From NCBI RefSeq assembly GCF_002873135.1, contig NZ_MCVI01000003.1:62001-126000 (forward strand): 64,000 bases of DNA, given 5' to 3'. The translations under genes were made by a program, and so were the position numbers. Below, piece by piece: positions 1 to 8,327 of this stretch (its first letter is position 1; every line of letters starts with the position of its first letter). The notes beneath the pieces were generated by a model. That model was not told where the DNA came from. It saw only the letters and a program-made list of their open reading frames with translations, and made no database searches. Source of the DNA: Shewanella sp. 10N.286.48.A6. GTDB lineage: Bacteria; Pseudomonadota; Gammaproteobacteria; Enterobacterales; Shewanellaceae.

Positions 1-403
1 CTAAAAGCTCATCCAATTTAGCCGCGGTGGCATCGCCAAAAATAGGGGTTAATGCCATGCTCACTGCATCTGTTGCCAAAATAACAGCATCATCAACTAA
101 ATCAATTACCTCTGGGATCTGTTTAGATACTTGCTCCGAATAATCAGCTAACAAAGCTGCTTGCTTATCATTTAGTGCAACTTGGTTGCCATCAATATAT
201 AACTTTCCAAGTTCGACTCGGTAAACCTCAGCGCCTTTTTCGCTAAAGGATAATTTTTGTGGCTCAACGGTAACATCATAGTTTAAGGTCACGTTGCATT
301 GATTATCTTCAAGGGACATTTTGGCCACCGCAGGCGTCATAGCCGCTGCGGTAAAAATCAAACCAGTTAGTGCAATACTTTTAAATAAACCTTGGGTATT
401 CAT
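1..403 (-). CDS. yggN: YggN-family (DUF2884) periplasmic protein, C-terminus cut by window edge
   Basis: Translating the minus strand from the ATG at 401-403 gives 134 codons with no stop before the window edge. The first 27 residues look like a signal peptide (MNTQGLFKSIALTGLIFTAAA, ending PAVA). The mature part has a single early Cys (DNQCNVTLNYDV), then a stretch on a DGNQVALNDKQAALLADY pattern typical of the YggN/DUF2884 family. The family is periplasmic and of unknown function. In enterobacteria yggN sits beside yggL and trmB, and that neighbourhood is kept here apart from the inserted glsA. About half of the protein is missing. Confidence 0.75.
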   Translation of the reverse strand, partial: MNTQGLFKSIALTGLIFTAAAMTPAVAKMSLEDNQCNVTLNYDVTVEPQKLSFSEKGAEVYRVELGKLYIDGNQVALNDKQAALLADYSEQVSKQIPEVIDLVDDAVILATDAVSMALTPIFGDATAAKLDELL

Positions 404-801
404 TAGCTCTATCCTTGCTGTTAATCGTTATGTAGATAATCAATGGGGCGAGTGGCTAAACTGCTCACTAAGCTACTGCCAACGTTTTGATATCTAGTTT
501 CAATGTTAATTAGACTGATACCAAGTTATTGCACAGGCTGTGCCAAAAACATAAATAAGCTTTTTATCAATAACTTAAAGCAGATAATAACTAATAGGTT
601 TAGCTTTTAGATTTGGATTTATATTAACTATGTGTGAAATAAGCCAAATGTTGGTAATTTTCATCATCGCTATTATATGGGTAGATTTAAGAATAGATGA
701 TTTTCAACAATCGTGGTGAGAATACGGATATGACAATAGATGACTTCAAGCTTAACATTTGAAAATGGGCATAAAAAACTTGCCCAGCAACATAACCGAG
801 T
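404..801. other. Intergenic region between glsA and yggN; only a weak terminator seen
   Basis: No reading frame or RNA gene is supported here. The left part must hold the promoter of the yggN-family gene. The only structure I see is a short inverted repeat, TGGGCA at 766-771 and TGCCCA at 781-786. On the minus strand it is followed by ATTTTC, so it may be a weak terminator after glsA. Confidence 0.4.
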
Positions 802-1716
802 TTAAAAAATTGAGCGACCTAATGATTGTGATAAATGCTCAAGCATGCGAGTGCCTGCCAGTGAGTTGCCATTTTGATCAAGTTCAGGCGACCATACGCA
901 AATAGACATGTCCCCAGGGATCACCGCAATAATGCCGCCGCCAACACCACTTTTACCTGGCATACCAACCCGATAAGCAAACTCACCTGCGCCATCATAT
1001 AAACCTGAGGTAGCAAGCAGTGCATTTAGCTGTCTGGTTTGTACTGGGGTAACGATTTGATCCCCTGCTAGGCTTTTACCGCGATTGGCTAGATAAAACA
1101 TCGCTTTTGATAAGTCAGCGCAATTCATTTTTAATGAGCAGTAATGAAAATAGCTCTTTAATACTGTATCAACATCGCCGTTAAAATTACCAAATGACTT
1201 CATTAAATAGGCAATAGAGGCATTACGGGCACTAAACTGAAATTCTGAATTAGCCACCACTTTATCAAAAAGTATGTGAGGGTTTTCGCTCAGGTTTCTA
1301 ACCACTTCAAGCAAGTGATGCTTTGGTGCACCAAGGCGCGCTTGAATTAAATCTGCTATCACTAATGCACCAGCATTAATAAATGGATTTCTTGGAATGC
1401 CTCGTTCAAGCTCAACTTGAACCAATGAGTTAAACGACTGACCTGAAGGCTCTTTACCTACCCTGCTCCAAAGTTCATCTTCGGAGTACAAACTTAGCGC
1501 TAAAGTAAGGCTGAATACTTTGGAGATAGATTGAATGGAAAACGGCTCAAGATAATCCCCAGCGCCAATGGTGTGACCATCTGCGCCAGTGACTGCTATT
1601 GCTATTTTGTTTGGATCTACGTCAGCCAATGCAGGAATATAATCTGCGACTTTCCCTAAACCAATAAGTGGCCGAACCTTGTCGACCACTTCATCAAGCA
1701 ATATTTGCTCAGGCAT
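802..1716 (-). CDS. glsA: Glutaminase A (L-glutamine amidohydrolase)
   Basis: This 304-residue protein hydrolyses L-glutamine to glutamate and ammonia in the cytoplasm. It has the usual length of the serine-dependent beta-lactamase-like glutaminase family. The catalytic Ser-x-x-Lys is visible as SISK, with S63 and K66. Other family signatures are the NPFINAGA segment and the glycine-rich [12 protein letters not shown] segment near the C-terminus. It starts with ATG 8 bp after the stop of yggL, so trmB-yggL-glsA probably form one transcript. It is not part of the E. coli yggN-yggL-trmB arrangement, so it is an insertion relative to that order. No regulatory site is visible. Confidence 0.95.
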   Translation of the reverse strand: MPEQILLDEVVDKVRPLIGLGKVADYIPALADVDPNKIAIAVTGADGHTIGAGDYLEPFSIQSISKVFSLTLALSLYSEDELWSRVGKEPSGQSFNSLVQVELERGIPRNPFINAGALVIADLIQARLGAPKHHLLEVVRNLSENPHILFDKVVANSEFQFSARNASIAYLMKSFGNFNGDVDTVLKSYFHYCSLKMNCADLSKAMFYLANRGKSLAGDQIVTPVQTRQLNALLATSGLYDGAGEFAYRVGMPGKSGVGGGIIAVIPGDMSICVWSPELDQNGNSLAGTRMLEHLSQSLGRSIF

Positions 1717-1724
1717 TAGCTATA

Positions 1725-2051
1725 TTAGCCCCACCAGATGTCGTACAGTGCACTAACTTCAAGTTGTGGCACTTTTTTCGCTTCCCAGAAGGCTTTAACA
1801 GCAGCAACATCTTCTTCGGTACATTTACCGATCTCTTGTGTTGCAATAATGCCTTCCCACATTTTATGACCGCCGCCATGGAAACCTAGCTTACGAGGTT
1901 CAATGACTTGTTCAATGAACTCATCAACAGCTTTATCAATATCTGCTTCAGAAATTGACTCATCAAAAGTCCAGTTGATATCAAAACCAAATTCTTGGAA
2001 TTCATCAACGCGTAGTTTCTTACGTAAACGGCGAGTTCGGGTCTTAGCCAT
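1725..2051 (-). CDS. yggL: YggL family 50S ribosome-binding protein (DUF469)
   Basis: This 108-residue basic-then-acidic protein opens with MAKTRTRRLRKKLRVDEFQE and carries the FHGGGHKMWEG segment typical of the YggL family. E. coli YggL associates with the large ribosomal subunit; its precise role is unclear. The ATG is preceded by an AGGA ribosome-binding site about 8 bp upstream. It lies between trmB (gap about 55 bp) and glsA (gap 8 bp) on the same strand. The link to trmB is conserved in enterobacteria and suggests a translation-related job. Confidence 0.9.
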   Translation of the reverse strand: MAKTRTRRLRKKLRVDEFQEFGFDINWTFDESISEADIDKAVDEFIEQVIEPRKLGFHGGGHKMWEGIIATQEIGKCTEEDVAAVKAFWEAKKVPQLEVSALYDIWWG

Positions 2052-2106
2052 GGTTATTTCCTAGTTAGTTGATTAAATAGCTTATTTTAACAATATTTTA
2101 TTATAA

Positions 2107-2823
2107 TTATGCAATACGTTCGAACATTATGTCCCAAACGCCATGACCTAAACGATGGCCGCGGGCTTCGAACTTAGTTAGCGGGCGATGATCTGGACGT
2201 TCAACTACAGTATTGGTTGCTGATTGGTTTTTATAACCTTCAGCCACAGACATCACTTCTAACATGTGCTCGCTGTAGTTTTCCCAATCTGTTGCCATAT
2301 GGAAAACACCGCCAATCTTAAGCTTACGACGAATTAATTGCGCAAATTCAGCTTGCACAATACGGCGTTTGTGATGACGTTTTTTGTGCCAAGGATCTGG
2401 GAAAAATAATTGTACTCGGGCAAGTGAGCCATCAGCAATGCTGTTTTCAAGCACTTCCATCGCGTCATGATGATAAACACGTAAATTAGTAATTTCAGCT
2501 TCACCGGCATCAACTAAACATGCGCCAACACCTGGTTTATGTACTTCGATACCAATGTAGTTTAACTCAGGAGCCGCTTTAGCCATTTCAACTAAAGATG
2601 CACCCATACCAAAACCAATTTCTAATACGGTATCAGCATCACGCTTAAACACTTCAGCTAAATTAATCGCTTCTGGTGTGTAATCTAAACCCATTGCAGG
2701 CCAATGTGCTTCAATTGCGTTTGCTTGGCCTTTGGTTAAACGGCCTTCTCTTAATACAAAACTTCTGATTTTACGAATATATTTGCCATCTTCGTTAAAT
2801 TCAGCGGTGGTAACGTCGCTCAT
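2107..2823 (-). CDS. trmB: tRNA (guanine-N7-)-methyltransferase TrmB
   Basis: The enzyme makes N7-methylguanosine at position 46 of tRNA variable loops, using S-adenosylmethionine. The SAM-binding motif [13 protein letters not shown] and the family signature [15 protein letters not shown] are both present. I place the start at the ATG at 2821-2823, giving 238 residues like E. coli TrmB. It has a GAGG ribosome-binding site about 6 bp upstream. The frame stays open to a TTG at 2868, but the extra 15 residues are not family-like. It is divergent from mutY, with a gap of about 160 bp, as in E. coli. Confidence 0.95.
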   Translation of the reverse strand: MSDVTTAEFNEDGKYIRKIRSFVLREGRLTKGQANAIEAHWPAMGLDYTPEAINLAEVFKRDADTVLEIGFGMGASLVEMAKAAPELNYIGIEVHKPGVGACLVDAGEAEITNLRVYHHDAMEVLENSIADGSLARVQLFFPDPWHKKRHHKRRIVQAEFAQLIRRKLKIGGVFHMATDWENYSEHMLEVMSVAEGYKNQSATNTVVERPDHRPLTKFEARGHRLGHGVWDIMFERIA

Positions 2824-2986
2824 GTATGCCTCATCATTTGAATAGCGTTTAAATTGCCGACTATTCAAAGTTTCATCTTTGTTCCAATAATAGTGGCTAA
2901 GTATATCTTAAAATCACCATGACTAAAGTATTTATCAGTTAACAGGCTCCCTTGTTTATAGAATATTCTCCATATACACTGCGCTG

Positions 2987-4123
2987 ATGAAAAAAGTTAA
3001 CTCCTTTTCTGAGCGGATCACCGCTTGGTACGATTTACACGGACGCAAGACCTTACCGTGGCAAATCAATAAAACCCCATATAGAGTGTGGATTTCAGAG
3101 ATCATGCTGCAACAAACTCAAGTTGCCACTGTTATCCCCTACTATGAAAAATTCATGCAAAGCTTTCCCGACATTAAAGCCCTTGCCAATGCCAGCGAAG
3201 ATGATGTACTGCATCATTGGACGGGGTTAGGCTATTATGCCCGCGCCCGTAATCTGCATAAAGCGGCTAAAACAGTTTGTGAGCAACATGCAGGCAAGTT
3301 TCCTGAAGCGCTAGATGAAGTCATAGCCTTACCGGGTATTGGCCGCTCGACTGCTGGGGCCATTTTGTCATTGTCCCTTGGTCAGCATCATTCAATATTA
3401 GATGGAAACGTTAAACGGGTACTTGCCCGTCACGGCGCAATTGAAGGTTGGCCAGGTCAAAAAGCAGTTGAACAACAATTATGGCACTTAACGGATAAGT
3501 TAACCCCGCAAAAAGATGTGGTTAAATTTAACCAAGCCATGATGGATATTGGCTCTGCGGTTTGCACTCGCAGTAAACCCAATTGTGCTCAATGCCCTGT
3601 TGCAATTGATTGTAAAGCGCAGCTTGCTGGCCGACAGACAGAATTCCCCGGTAAAAAGCCTAAAAAAACCATTCCAGTAAAATCTGCATGGATGCTAGTA
3701 CTGCATAAAGATGGTGAAGTCATTCTTAATAAAAGACCACCAGCAGGCATTTGGGGCGGCTTATGGTGTTTTCCTCAATTTGATACTGAGGCGGCGCTGC
3801 TTGCACATATCAGTGCTAATGGGTTTAATCACAGCAGCAATGAATATGCCGCAGCAAAAAACAACAATAATGAACAATCACAATGGCTTGCAGGATTTAG
3901 ACATACTTTTAGTCATTTTCATTTAGATATTCAGCCTATCTTAGTTAATCTCGGCGAAAATCAACAATCGCCTCAAATTGACTCAAGTGTAATGGAACAA
4001 AATCAGACACTCTGGTATAACATACATCATCCCGCGAAAGTTGGATTAGCCGCAGCAACTGAGCGGATTTTATCTAACTTAGCCGCTCTTTTAGCAGTAG
4101 ATCCCGTCAAGGAATCCCTTTAA
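2987..4123 (+). CDS. mutY: Adenine DNA glycosylase MutY
   Basis: This 378-residue enzyme removes adenine mispaired with 8-oxoguanine. Visible parts are the catalytic Glu38 in SEIMLQQTQ, the helix-hairpin-helix [11 protein letters not shown], and the catalytic Asp139 in ILDGNVKR. A 4Fe-4S cluster site has cysteines at 193, 200, 203 and 209 (C-x6-C-x2-C-x5-C). A C-terminal NUDIX-like domain, which reads 8-oxoguanine in the family, begins around residue 230. No strong ribosome-binding site precedes the ATG. yggX starts 9 bp after the stop, so the two are cotranscribed, as in E. coli. Confidence 0.97.
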   Translation: MKKVNSFSERITAWYDLHGRKTLPWQINKTPYRVWISEIMLQQTQVATVIPYYEKFMQSFPDIKALANASEDDVLHHWTGLGYYARARNLHKAAKTVCEQHAGKFPEALDEVIALPGIGRSTAGAILSLSLGQHHSILDGNVKRVLARHGAIEGWPGQKAVEQQLWHLTDKLTPQKDVVKFNQAMMDIGSAVCTRSKPNCAQCPVAIDCKAQLAGRQTEFPGKKPKKTIPVKSAWMLVLHKDGEVILNKRPPAGIWGGLWCFPQFDTEAALLAHISANGFNHSSNEYAAAKNNNNEQSQWLAGFRHTFSHFHLDIQPILVNLGENQQSPQIDSSVMEQNQTLWYNIHHPAKVGLAAATERILSNLAALLAVDPVKESL

Positions 4124-4132
4124 GGAATAATC

Positions 4133-4411
4133 ATGGCTCGTAATGTTAATTGCGTATATTTAAAGAAAGAAGCTCCAGGTTTAGATTTTCAACTTTACCC
4201 TGGCGATTTAGGCAAGCGTATCTTTGATTCAATCAGTAAAGAAGCGTGGGCACTTTGGCAGAAAAAACAAACCATGCTAATCAATGAAAACAAACTTAAC
4301 ATGATGAATGTTGATGACCGTAAACTACTTGAAGAGAATATGGTTAGCTTTTTATTTGAAGGCAAAGATGTTGCCGTTGAAGGTTATGTACCTCCAAGTG
4401 AAGACGAGTAA
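4133..4411 (+). CDS. yggX: Fe(2+)-trafficking / oxidative-damage protection protein YggX
   Basis: This 92-residue protein starts [19 protein letters not shown], with the single conserved Cys7, and matches the YggX family in length and sequence. YggX protects iron-sulfur clusters from oxidative damage and is part of the SoxRS response in E. coli. It is preceded by a good ribosome-binding site (AAGGAA) inside the end of mutY. Functionally it fits its neighbour, since MutY carries an oxygen-sensitive 4Fe-4S cluster. An intrinsic terminator follows at 4450-4499, so mutY-yggX is a two-gene unit. Confidence 0.95.
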   Translation: MARNVNCVYLKKEAPGLDFQLYPGDLGKRIFDSISKEAWALWQKKQTMLINENKLNMMNVDDRKLLEENMVSFLFEGKDVAVEGYVPPSEDE

Positions 4412-4449
4412 CTAAATAGCTAACCCCTTAGCTAGCTGAATAGCTTAAG

Positions 4450-4499
4450 AGCCTACTTTAAAACCGCTAACGGCGTGTTGATATAAAGTAGGCTTTTTT
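4450..4499 (+). terminator. Rho-independent terminator after mutY-yggX
   Basis: Perfect 11-bp stem AGCCTACTTTA (4450-4460) with TAAAGTAGGCT (4484-4494), followed directly by a T-rich tail. The loop is 23 nt. Confidence 0.85.
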
Positions 4500-4733
4500 A
4501 TTCGCATCAATTACCAATCACTTTTGAGACAATTGTAATTAACTTCCCCATAGCTTTTAAATAGTTGTTACTCCACAGCCTATTCACAAAAGTTCCCTAA
4601 ATTTAGTTAAAAATCTTATTTCGTGAGCTATTAATCAAAAGTAAAAAATTATAACACTTTCTGTTATTTACACTGCATTATTATCGATTATGCCAAGGTA
4701 TACTGCCGCTATAACTAATTTGAGAGTGTGCCC
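4500..4733. other. A/T-rich intergenic region upstream of the sulfotransferase gene
   Basis: Between the yggX terminator and the sulfotransferase start there is no reading frame or repeat that I can support. The region is very A/T-rich. Boxes resembling -10 hexamers occur (for example TATACT at 4700-4705), but none has a convincing -35 partner. Confidence 0.4.
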
Positions 4734-6536
4734 ATGCTAAAGCCAATACTTTATACAGCATTGACCTTGTCACTGCTTTATTCAATCAATAATGTTAATG
4801 CAGACCCCATGGGGATGAAGCCAATGCCAGTGGCAGATGCGCCATTGGGTTATATCATTCATAATCCCTATGAAAATGCCCCACTAACGGCTTTAGTGAC
4901 TCTTAATGGTCATAAAATTTCCAATGTGGATGTCACCATACATGCCAAAGATGAAACTGGTGTCAGCATAAACTATCAAGTTGATGATATGCGTATTATG
5001 GATGAAGGTGGCGTACCCATTTTTGGTCTCTACCCTGCCTTTATGAACACCTTTACAATTAAATGGACTGAAAACGGCAAGCAGCGCAGCCACGAGTATC
5101 AAATGCTAACCCCAGACATTGATATGGGCTTTTCAGAAAGCCAGTGGGCTAAAGCGCCCATCGTCGAAGTAGAACATGTTGACGCTGACTTTAAAGACCG
5201 CCTTTATTTTGTAAACTGGACCAATCCAGACGGAAAGTCGGGTCAGTTATCCCACAATAACCCTGATGCACCTGGGGCGTTTTCTTGGGATGGGAAACCA
5301 GGATTTTTCATTATCGATACCGCCGGTGATATTCGTTGGTATCTGAATCCTTACACCACCCATAACTCAAAAAATTATGACAGCGCAGGTTACGCCATGG
5401 GCATGAACGTCACTAAAGACGGCAACATGGTGTGGGTACAGGGCCAAGGCTGGAAAAAAATGTCATTAATGGGAAGAATGATTTCAGAGCACAATTTACC
5501 GGGAAATTTTATCGATGCATCACACGAAGGGATTGAAGCTGCCAACGGCAATATCTTTATTCGCGCCGCCGCCAAAGATTATCGCCGCGCTGATGGCATG
5601 TTAGTCAACACCATACGCGATCAAATCATTGAGGTTGATAACACAGGTAAGTTAGTGGATTACTGGGATTTAAACACTATTTTAGACCCACTGCGTGATG
5701 CGGCATTATTATCCCTTGATGCCGGTGCAGTTTGTTTAAATATCAATATTGATCAAGCTGGCCATCAAACCACCTTAGACGATTTAAAGAATGCCCCTTA
5801 TGGCGACATTCATGGGGTTGAAACTGGCCGTAACTGGGTCCATGTAAACTCAATTGATTACGACCCTAAAGATGACAGCATCATTATTAGCTCACGTCAT
5901 CAATCTGCGGTAATCAAAATTGGCCGCGATAAACAAGTTAAATGGATATTAGGCCCTGAAAAAGGCTGGAGTGACAAGTTCCAAGATAAGCTACTCTCGC
6001 CAGTTGATGCTACAGGTAACAAACTTAGCTGTAATGAAAAGGGTCGTTGCCGAGGCAGTGATTTTGACTTCTCATACACGTCCCATACCGCTTATCTTGT
6101 TCCTGAAAAGGGCACTTTAACCGTATTTGATAATGGCGATGGTAGACACCTTGGTCAGCCGATGTTTGCCAGTGAAAAATATTCCCGCGCGGTTGAATAC
6201 AAAATTGATGAGGCCAATAAAACCGTTACCCAAGTATGGCAATACGGTAAAGACGAGTTGGGTTATCAAGGCTACTCGCCAGTAACATCTATCGTTAAAT
6301 ATCAGCAAGATAAAGACAGCATGATGAGCTACTTTGCCTCAGCTGGTTTATTTGGTTTAGGTGGCGGTTATGGCAACTTAAAAATGGATGACACCACAGG
6401 TAAAGTTAAATCTATTTTAGTTGAGCATCGCTATGGTGAAACCAAACCCGCTGTGCGCATTAATATCAATAGTCACGATATGTTCGCAACGGGTTACCGC
6501 GCTCAGGTTATACGAGTAAACGAGATGCTTAAATAG
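4734..6536 (+). CDS. assT: Periplasmic arylsulfate sulfotransferase (AssT)
   Basis: This ~600-residue protein belongs to the bacterial PAPS-independent arylsulfotransferases, which move sulfate between phenolic compounds in the periplasm. A signal peptide ends at NVNA. The catalytic set known from E. coli AssT is recognisable: His264 (SHEG), His370 and Asn372 (HVNSI), Arg388 (SSRHQSAVIKI), and the sulfate-accepting His451 (SHTAYLV). Cys433 and Cys439 (C-x5-C) match the structural disulfide of the family. I chose the ATG at 4734, 7 bp after TGAGAG, over an in-frame GTG at 4728. The dsbL/dsbI helpers found beside assT in uropathogenic E. coli are absent. It appears to be a single-gene unit. Confidence 0.9.
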   Translation: MLKPILYTALTLSLLYSINNVNADPMGMKPMPVADAPLGYIIHNPYENAPLTALVTLNGHKISNVDVTIHAKDETGVSINYQVDDMRIMDEGGVPIFGLYPAFMNTFTIKWTENGKQRSHEYQMLTPDIDMGFSESQWAKAPIVEVEHVDADFKDRLYFVNWTNPDGKSGQLSHNNPDAPGAFSWDGKPGFFIIDTAGDIRWYLNPYTTHNSKNYDSAGYAMGMNVTKDGNMVWVQGQGWKKMSLMGRMISEHNLPGNFIDASHEGIEAANGNIFIRAAAKDYRRADGMLVNTIRDQIIEVDNTGKLVDYWDLNTILDPLRDAALLSLDAGAVCLNINIDQAGHQTTLDDLKNAPYGDIHGVETGRNWVHVNSIDYDPKDDSIIISSRHQSAVIKIGRDKQVKWILGPEKGWSDKFQDKLLSPVDATGNKLSCNEKGRCRGSDFDFSYTSHTAYLVPEKGTLTVFDNGDGRHLGQPMFASEKYSRAVEYKIDEANKTVTQVWQYGKDELGYQGYSPVTSIVKYQQDKDSMMSYFASAGLFGLGGGYGNLKMDDTTGKVKSILVEHRYGETKPAVRININSHDMFATGYRAQVIRVNEMLK

Positions 6537-6605
6537 TGAGTCGCTTCTTATTCAATAACAGTTACCCAGTAACAATTATCCAATAAGAATTATTTAGTAA
6601 ATGTT

Positions 6606-6635
6606 ATTCAGCCCTTTGATGGAAAAGGGCTGAAT
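6606..6635 (+). terminator. Stem-loop after the arylsulfotransferase gene
   Basis: Perfect 12-bp stem ATTCAGCCCTTT / AAAGGGCTGAAT with a 6-nt loop. No strong T-run follows, so it may act as an mRNA 3'-end or a weak terminator. Confidence 0.5.
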
Positions 6636-6720
6636 ACCTTAGCCTCTTTATCCCAGATCAATAAAACGCTTCTACCCGCCTCTTTTCAAAAAATCATATT
6701 CAGTTTATTTAAATTAATAC

Positions 6721-6749
6721 TGGTCAAAAAATGATTAATAATTTACATT
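6721..6749 (+). promoter_or_regulatory. Candidate sigma-70 promoter of the GPH/GH94 locus
   Basis: TGGTCA (6721-6726) and TACATT (6744-6749) are separated by 17 bp, each with four of six consensus bases. The LacI-type palindrome begins 10 bp downstream, where a start site would be expected. Confidence 0.4.
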
Positions 6750-6759
6750 AAAATCACAA

Positions 6760-6773
6760 TGTAAGCGCTTACA
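6760..6773. promoter_or_regulatory. Perfect LacI-family operator palindrome
   Basis: TGTAAGCGCTTACA is a perfect 14-bp palindrome with the central CG-step typical of LacI/GalR operators. It lies just after the candidate promoter and about 140 bp before the transporter start. It differs from the NagR-type boxes elsewhere in the window, so another LacI-family protein encoded outside the window probably binds it. Confidence 0.7.
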
Positions 6774-6913
6774 CTTAGGCATGCTAAATATTAAAGCCTT
6801 ACACTTTATCAGGTATCAACCCAGCGAAGATGTTGTAAATACAAGTGAATAGTGGGTTAGTTGTAAGTAATACCTTCAAGTTAGATTGCAACAATCAAGG
6901 TATAAAAACGATT

Positions 6914-8311
6914 ATGGAACAATCAGCAACCAGCGTAAAAAACACATCGGTCACATTCGATAAGTTATCCTTTAAAGAGAAAGTTGGTTACGCCCTTGGG
7001 GATGTGGCATCTAACTTTTACTGGCGTGTTTTTGATGTGTTCTTATTTATTTTCTACACCGATGTATTTGGTATATCAGCTGCAGCTGTTGGCACCATGA
7101 TGTTAGTGACTCGCATAATCGATGCGGTATCAGACCCATTAATGGGCGCCCTCGCAGATAGAACTAACACCCGCTTTGGCAAATTTCGCCCTTATCTCAT
7201 ATTAGGCATTATTCCCATTGCTGCAGCTGGAGTACTCACCTTCACAGTGCCCGATTTAGGTGATGATGGTAAATTGATTTGGGCTTATGGCACTTACATT
7301 TTTATGATGCTGGCGTACACCTTTATTAACGTGCCCTACGGCGCGCTATTAGGTGTGGTCACCAGTAATAGTCAGGAAAGAACCACATTAACCAGTTTTA
7401 GATTTATCGGTGCTTTTTCTGGCGGTACTTTAGTTGCTTATATGACGCCTGAATTAGTTACTTATCTTGGCGCAGGTAATGAGGCATTAGGCTGGCAACT
7501 GACCATGGCCTGTTATGGACTTATTTCAGCGGTGCTGTTTTGCCTTACTTTTTTTGCAACTAAAGAGCGCATAGCGCCACCAGCGAATCAACAAACCTCA
7601 ATCAAACAAGACATCATCGATTTAACCAACAACAAGCCATGGCTGATTTTATTCTCTTTAGCGTTAATCATCATGTTCACCATTACTTTACGCGCCAGTA
7701 CCGGCACCTTTTACTTTAAATACTATGTAAACCGAGAAGATCTTATAGGCACCTTTACTGCGGTTTATATGATCTCACTTGCCCTAGGCGCCGCCTCAAC
7801 CCCACTGTTAACCAAATACTTTGATAAACGCAGCTTATTGATAGGTTTGATGACTTCTGTCGCCATATTGTCAGCAGCCTTTTACTTTATTCCTGCTCAC
7901 AACCTTACCTTGATGTTTGTATTGCAGGCCTTAATTGGATTTTGCTTAGGGCCTAAATCGCCGTTGGTGTTTTCTATGTATGCCGATACTGCTGATTACT
8001 CACAATATAAAAATGGCCGCCGCGCCACCGCAATGATTTTTTCAGCAGCAGCCTTTTCGCAAAAATTAGGCGGCGCTTTTGCAGGCGCGATGATCGGTTG
8101 GATGCTGTCATCCATGGGTTATGTGGCAAATCAGCAGCAATCACCCGACTCGTTAATGGGGATTTTACTGCTCAATACCATCATCCCTGCAGGCTTTGCC
8201 TTATTAGCGGTTTGGGTTGTTAAACACTACAGCTTAGATAAACAAAAAATGCGCCAAATTAACCAGTCGATTTATCAAGCTATTGATAAATCAGAGCCTG
8301 CAAGCGAGTAG
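6914..8311 (+). CDS. GPH-family sugar:cation symporter (MelB-like MFS transporter)
   Basis: This inner-membrane protein of about 465 residues has 12 predicted membrane spans. It shows the glycoside-pentoside-hexuronide (GPH) signature after span 2: SDPLMGALADRTNTRFGKFR. Members use Na+ or H+ to import mono- and disaccharides. The reading frame opens at a GTG at 6845, but the family-like sequence starts at the ATG at 6914 (MEQSATSV), which I use. An AAGG lies 13 bp upstream, rather far. It is followed 16 bp later by a GH94 phosphorylase with a strong ribosome-binding site, so the likely cargo is a beta-linked disaccharide that the phosphorylase splits. Substrate is inferred from context only. 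Confidence 0.88.
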   Translation: MEQSATSVKNTSVTFDKLSFKEKVGYALGDVASNFYWRVFDVFLFIFYTDVFGISAAAVGTMMLVTRIIDAVSDPLMGALADRTNTRFGKFRPYLILGIIPIAAAGVLTFTVPDLGDDGKLIWAYGTYIFMMLAYTFINVPYGALLGVVTSNSQERTTLTSFRFIGAFSGGTLVAYMTPELVTYLGAGNEALGWQLTMACYGLISAVLFCLTFFATKERIAPPANQQTSIKQDIIDLTNNKPWLILFSLALIIMFTITLRASTGTFYFKYYVNREDLIGTFTAVYMISLALGAASTPLLTKYFDKRSLLIGLMTSVAILSAAFYFIPAHNLTLMFVLQALIGFCLGPKSPLVFSMYADTADYSQYKNGRRATAMIFSAAAFSQKLGGAFAGAMIGWMLSSMGYVANQQQSPDSLMGILLLNTIIPAGFALLAVWVVKHYSLDKQKMRQINQSIYQAIDKSEPASE

Positions 8312-8327
8312 TTAAGGAGTTTAAATA

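Noticed and set aside
2824..2868. Upstream TTG start for trmB
   Set aside because: The extension is not family-like, and the ATG at 2823 has its own GAGG site and gives the normal length.
6760..6773. Palindrome as a fifth NagR site
   Set aside because: TGTAAGCGCTTACA shares only the central CG character with the NagR box and lacks the TGACA/TGTCA arms.
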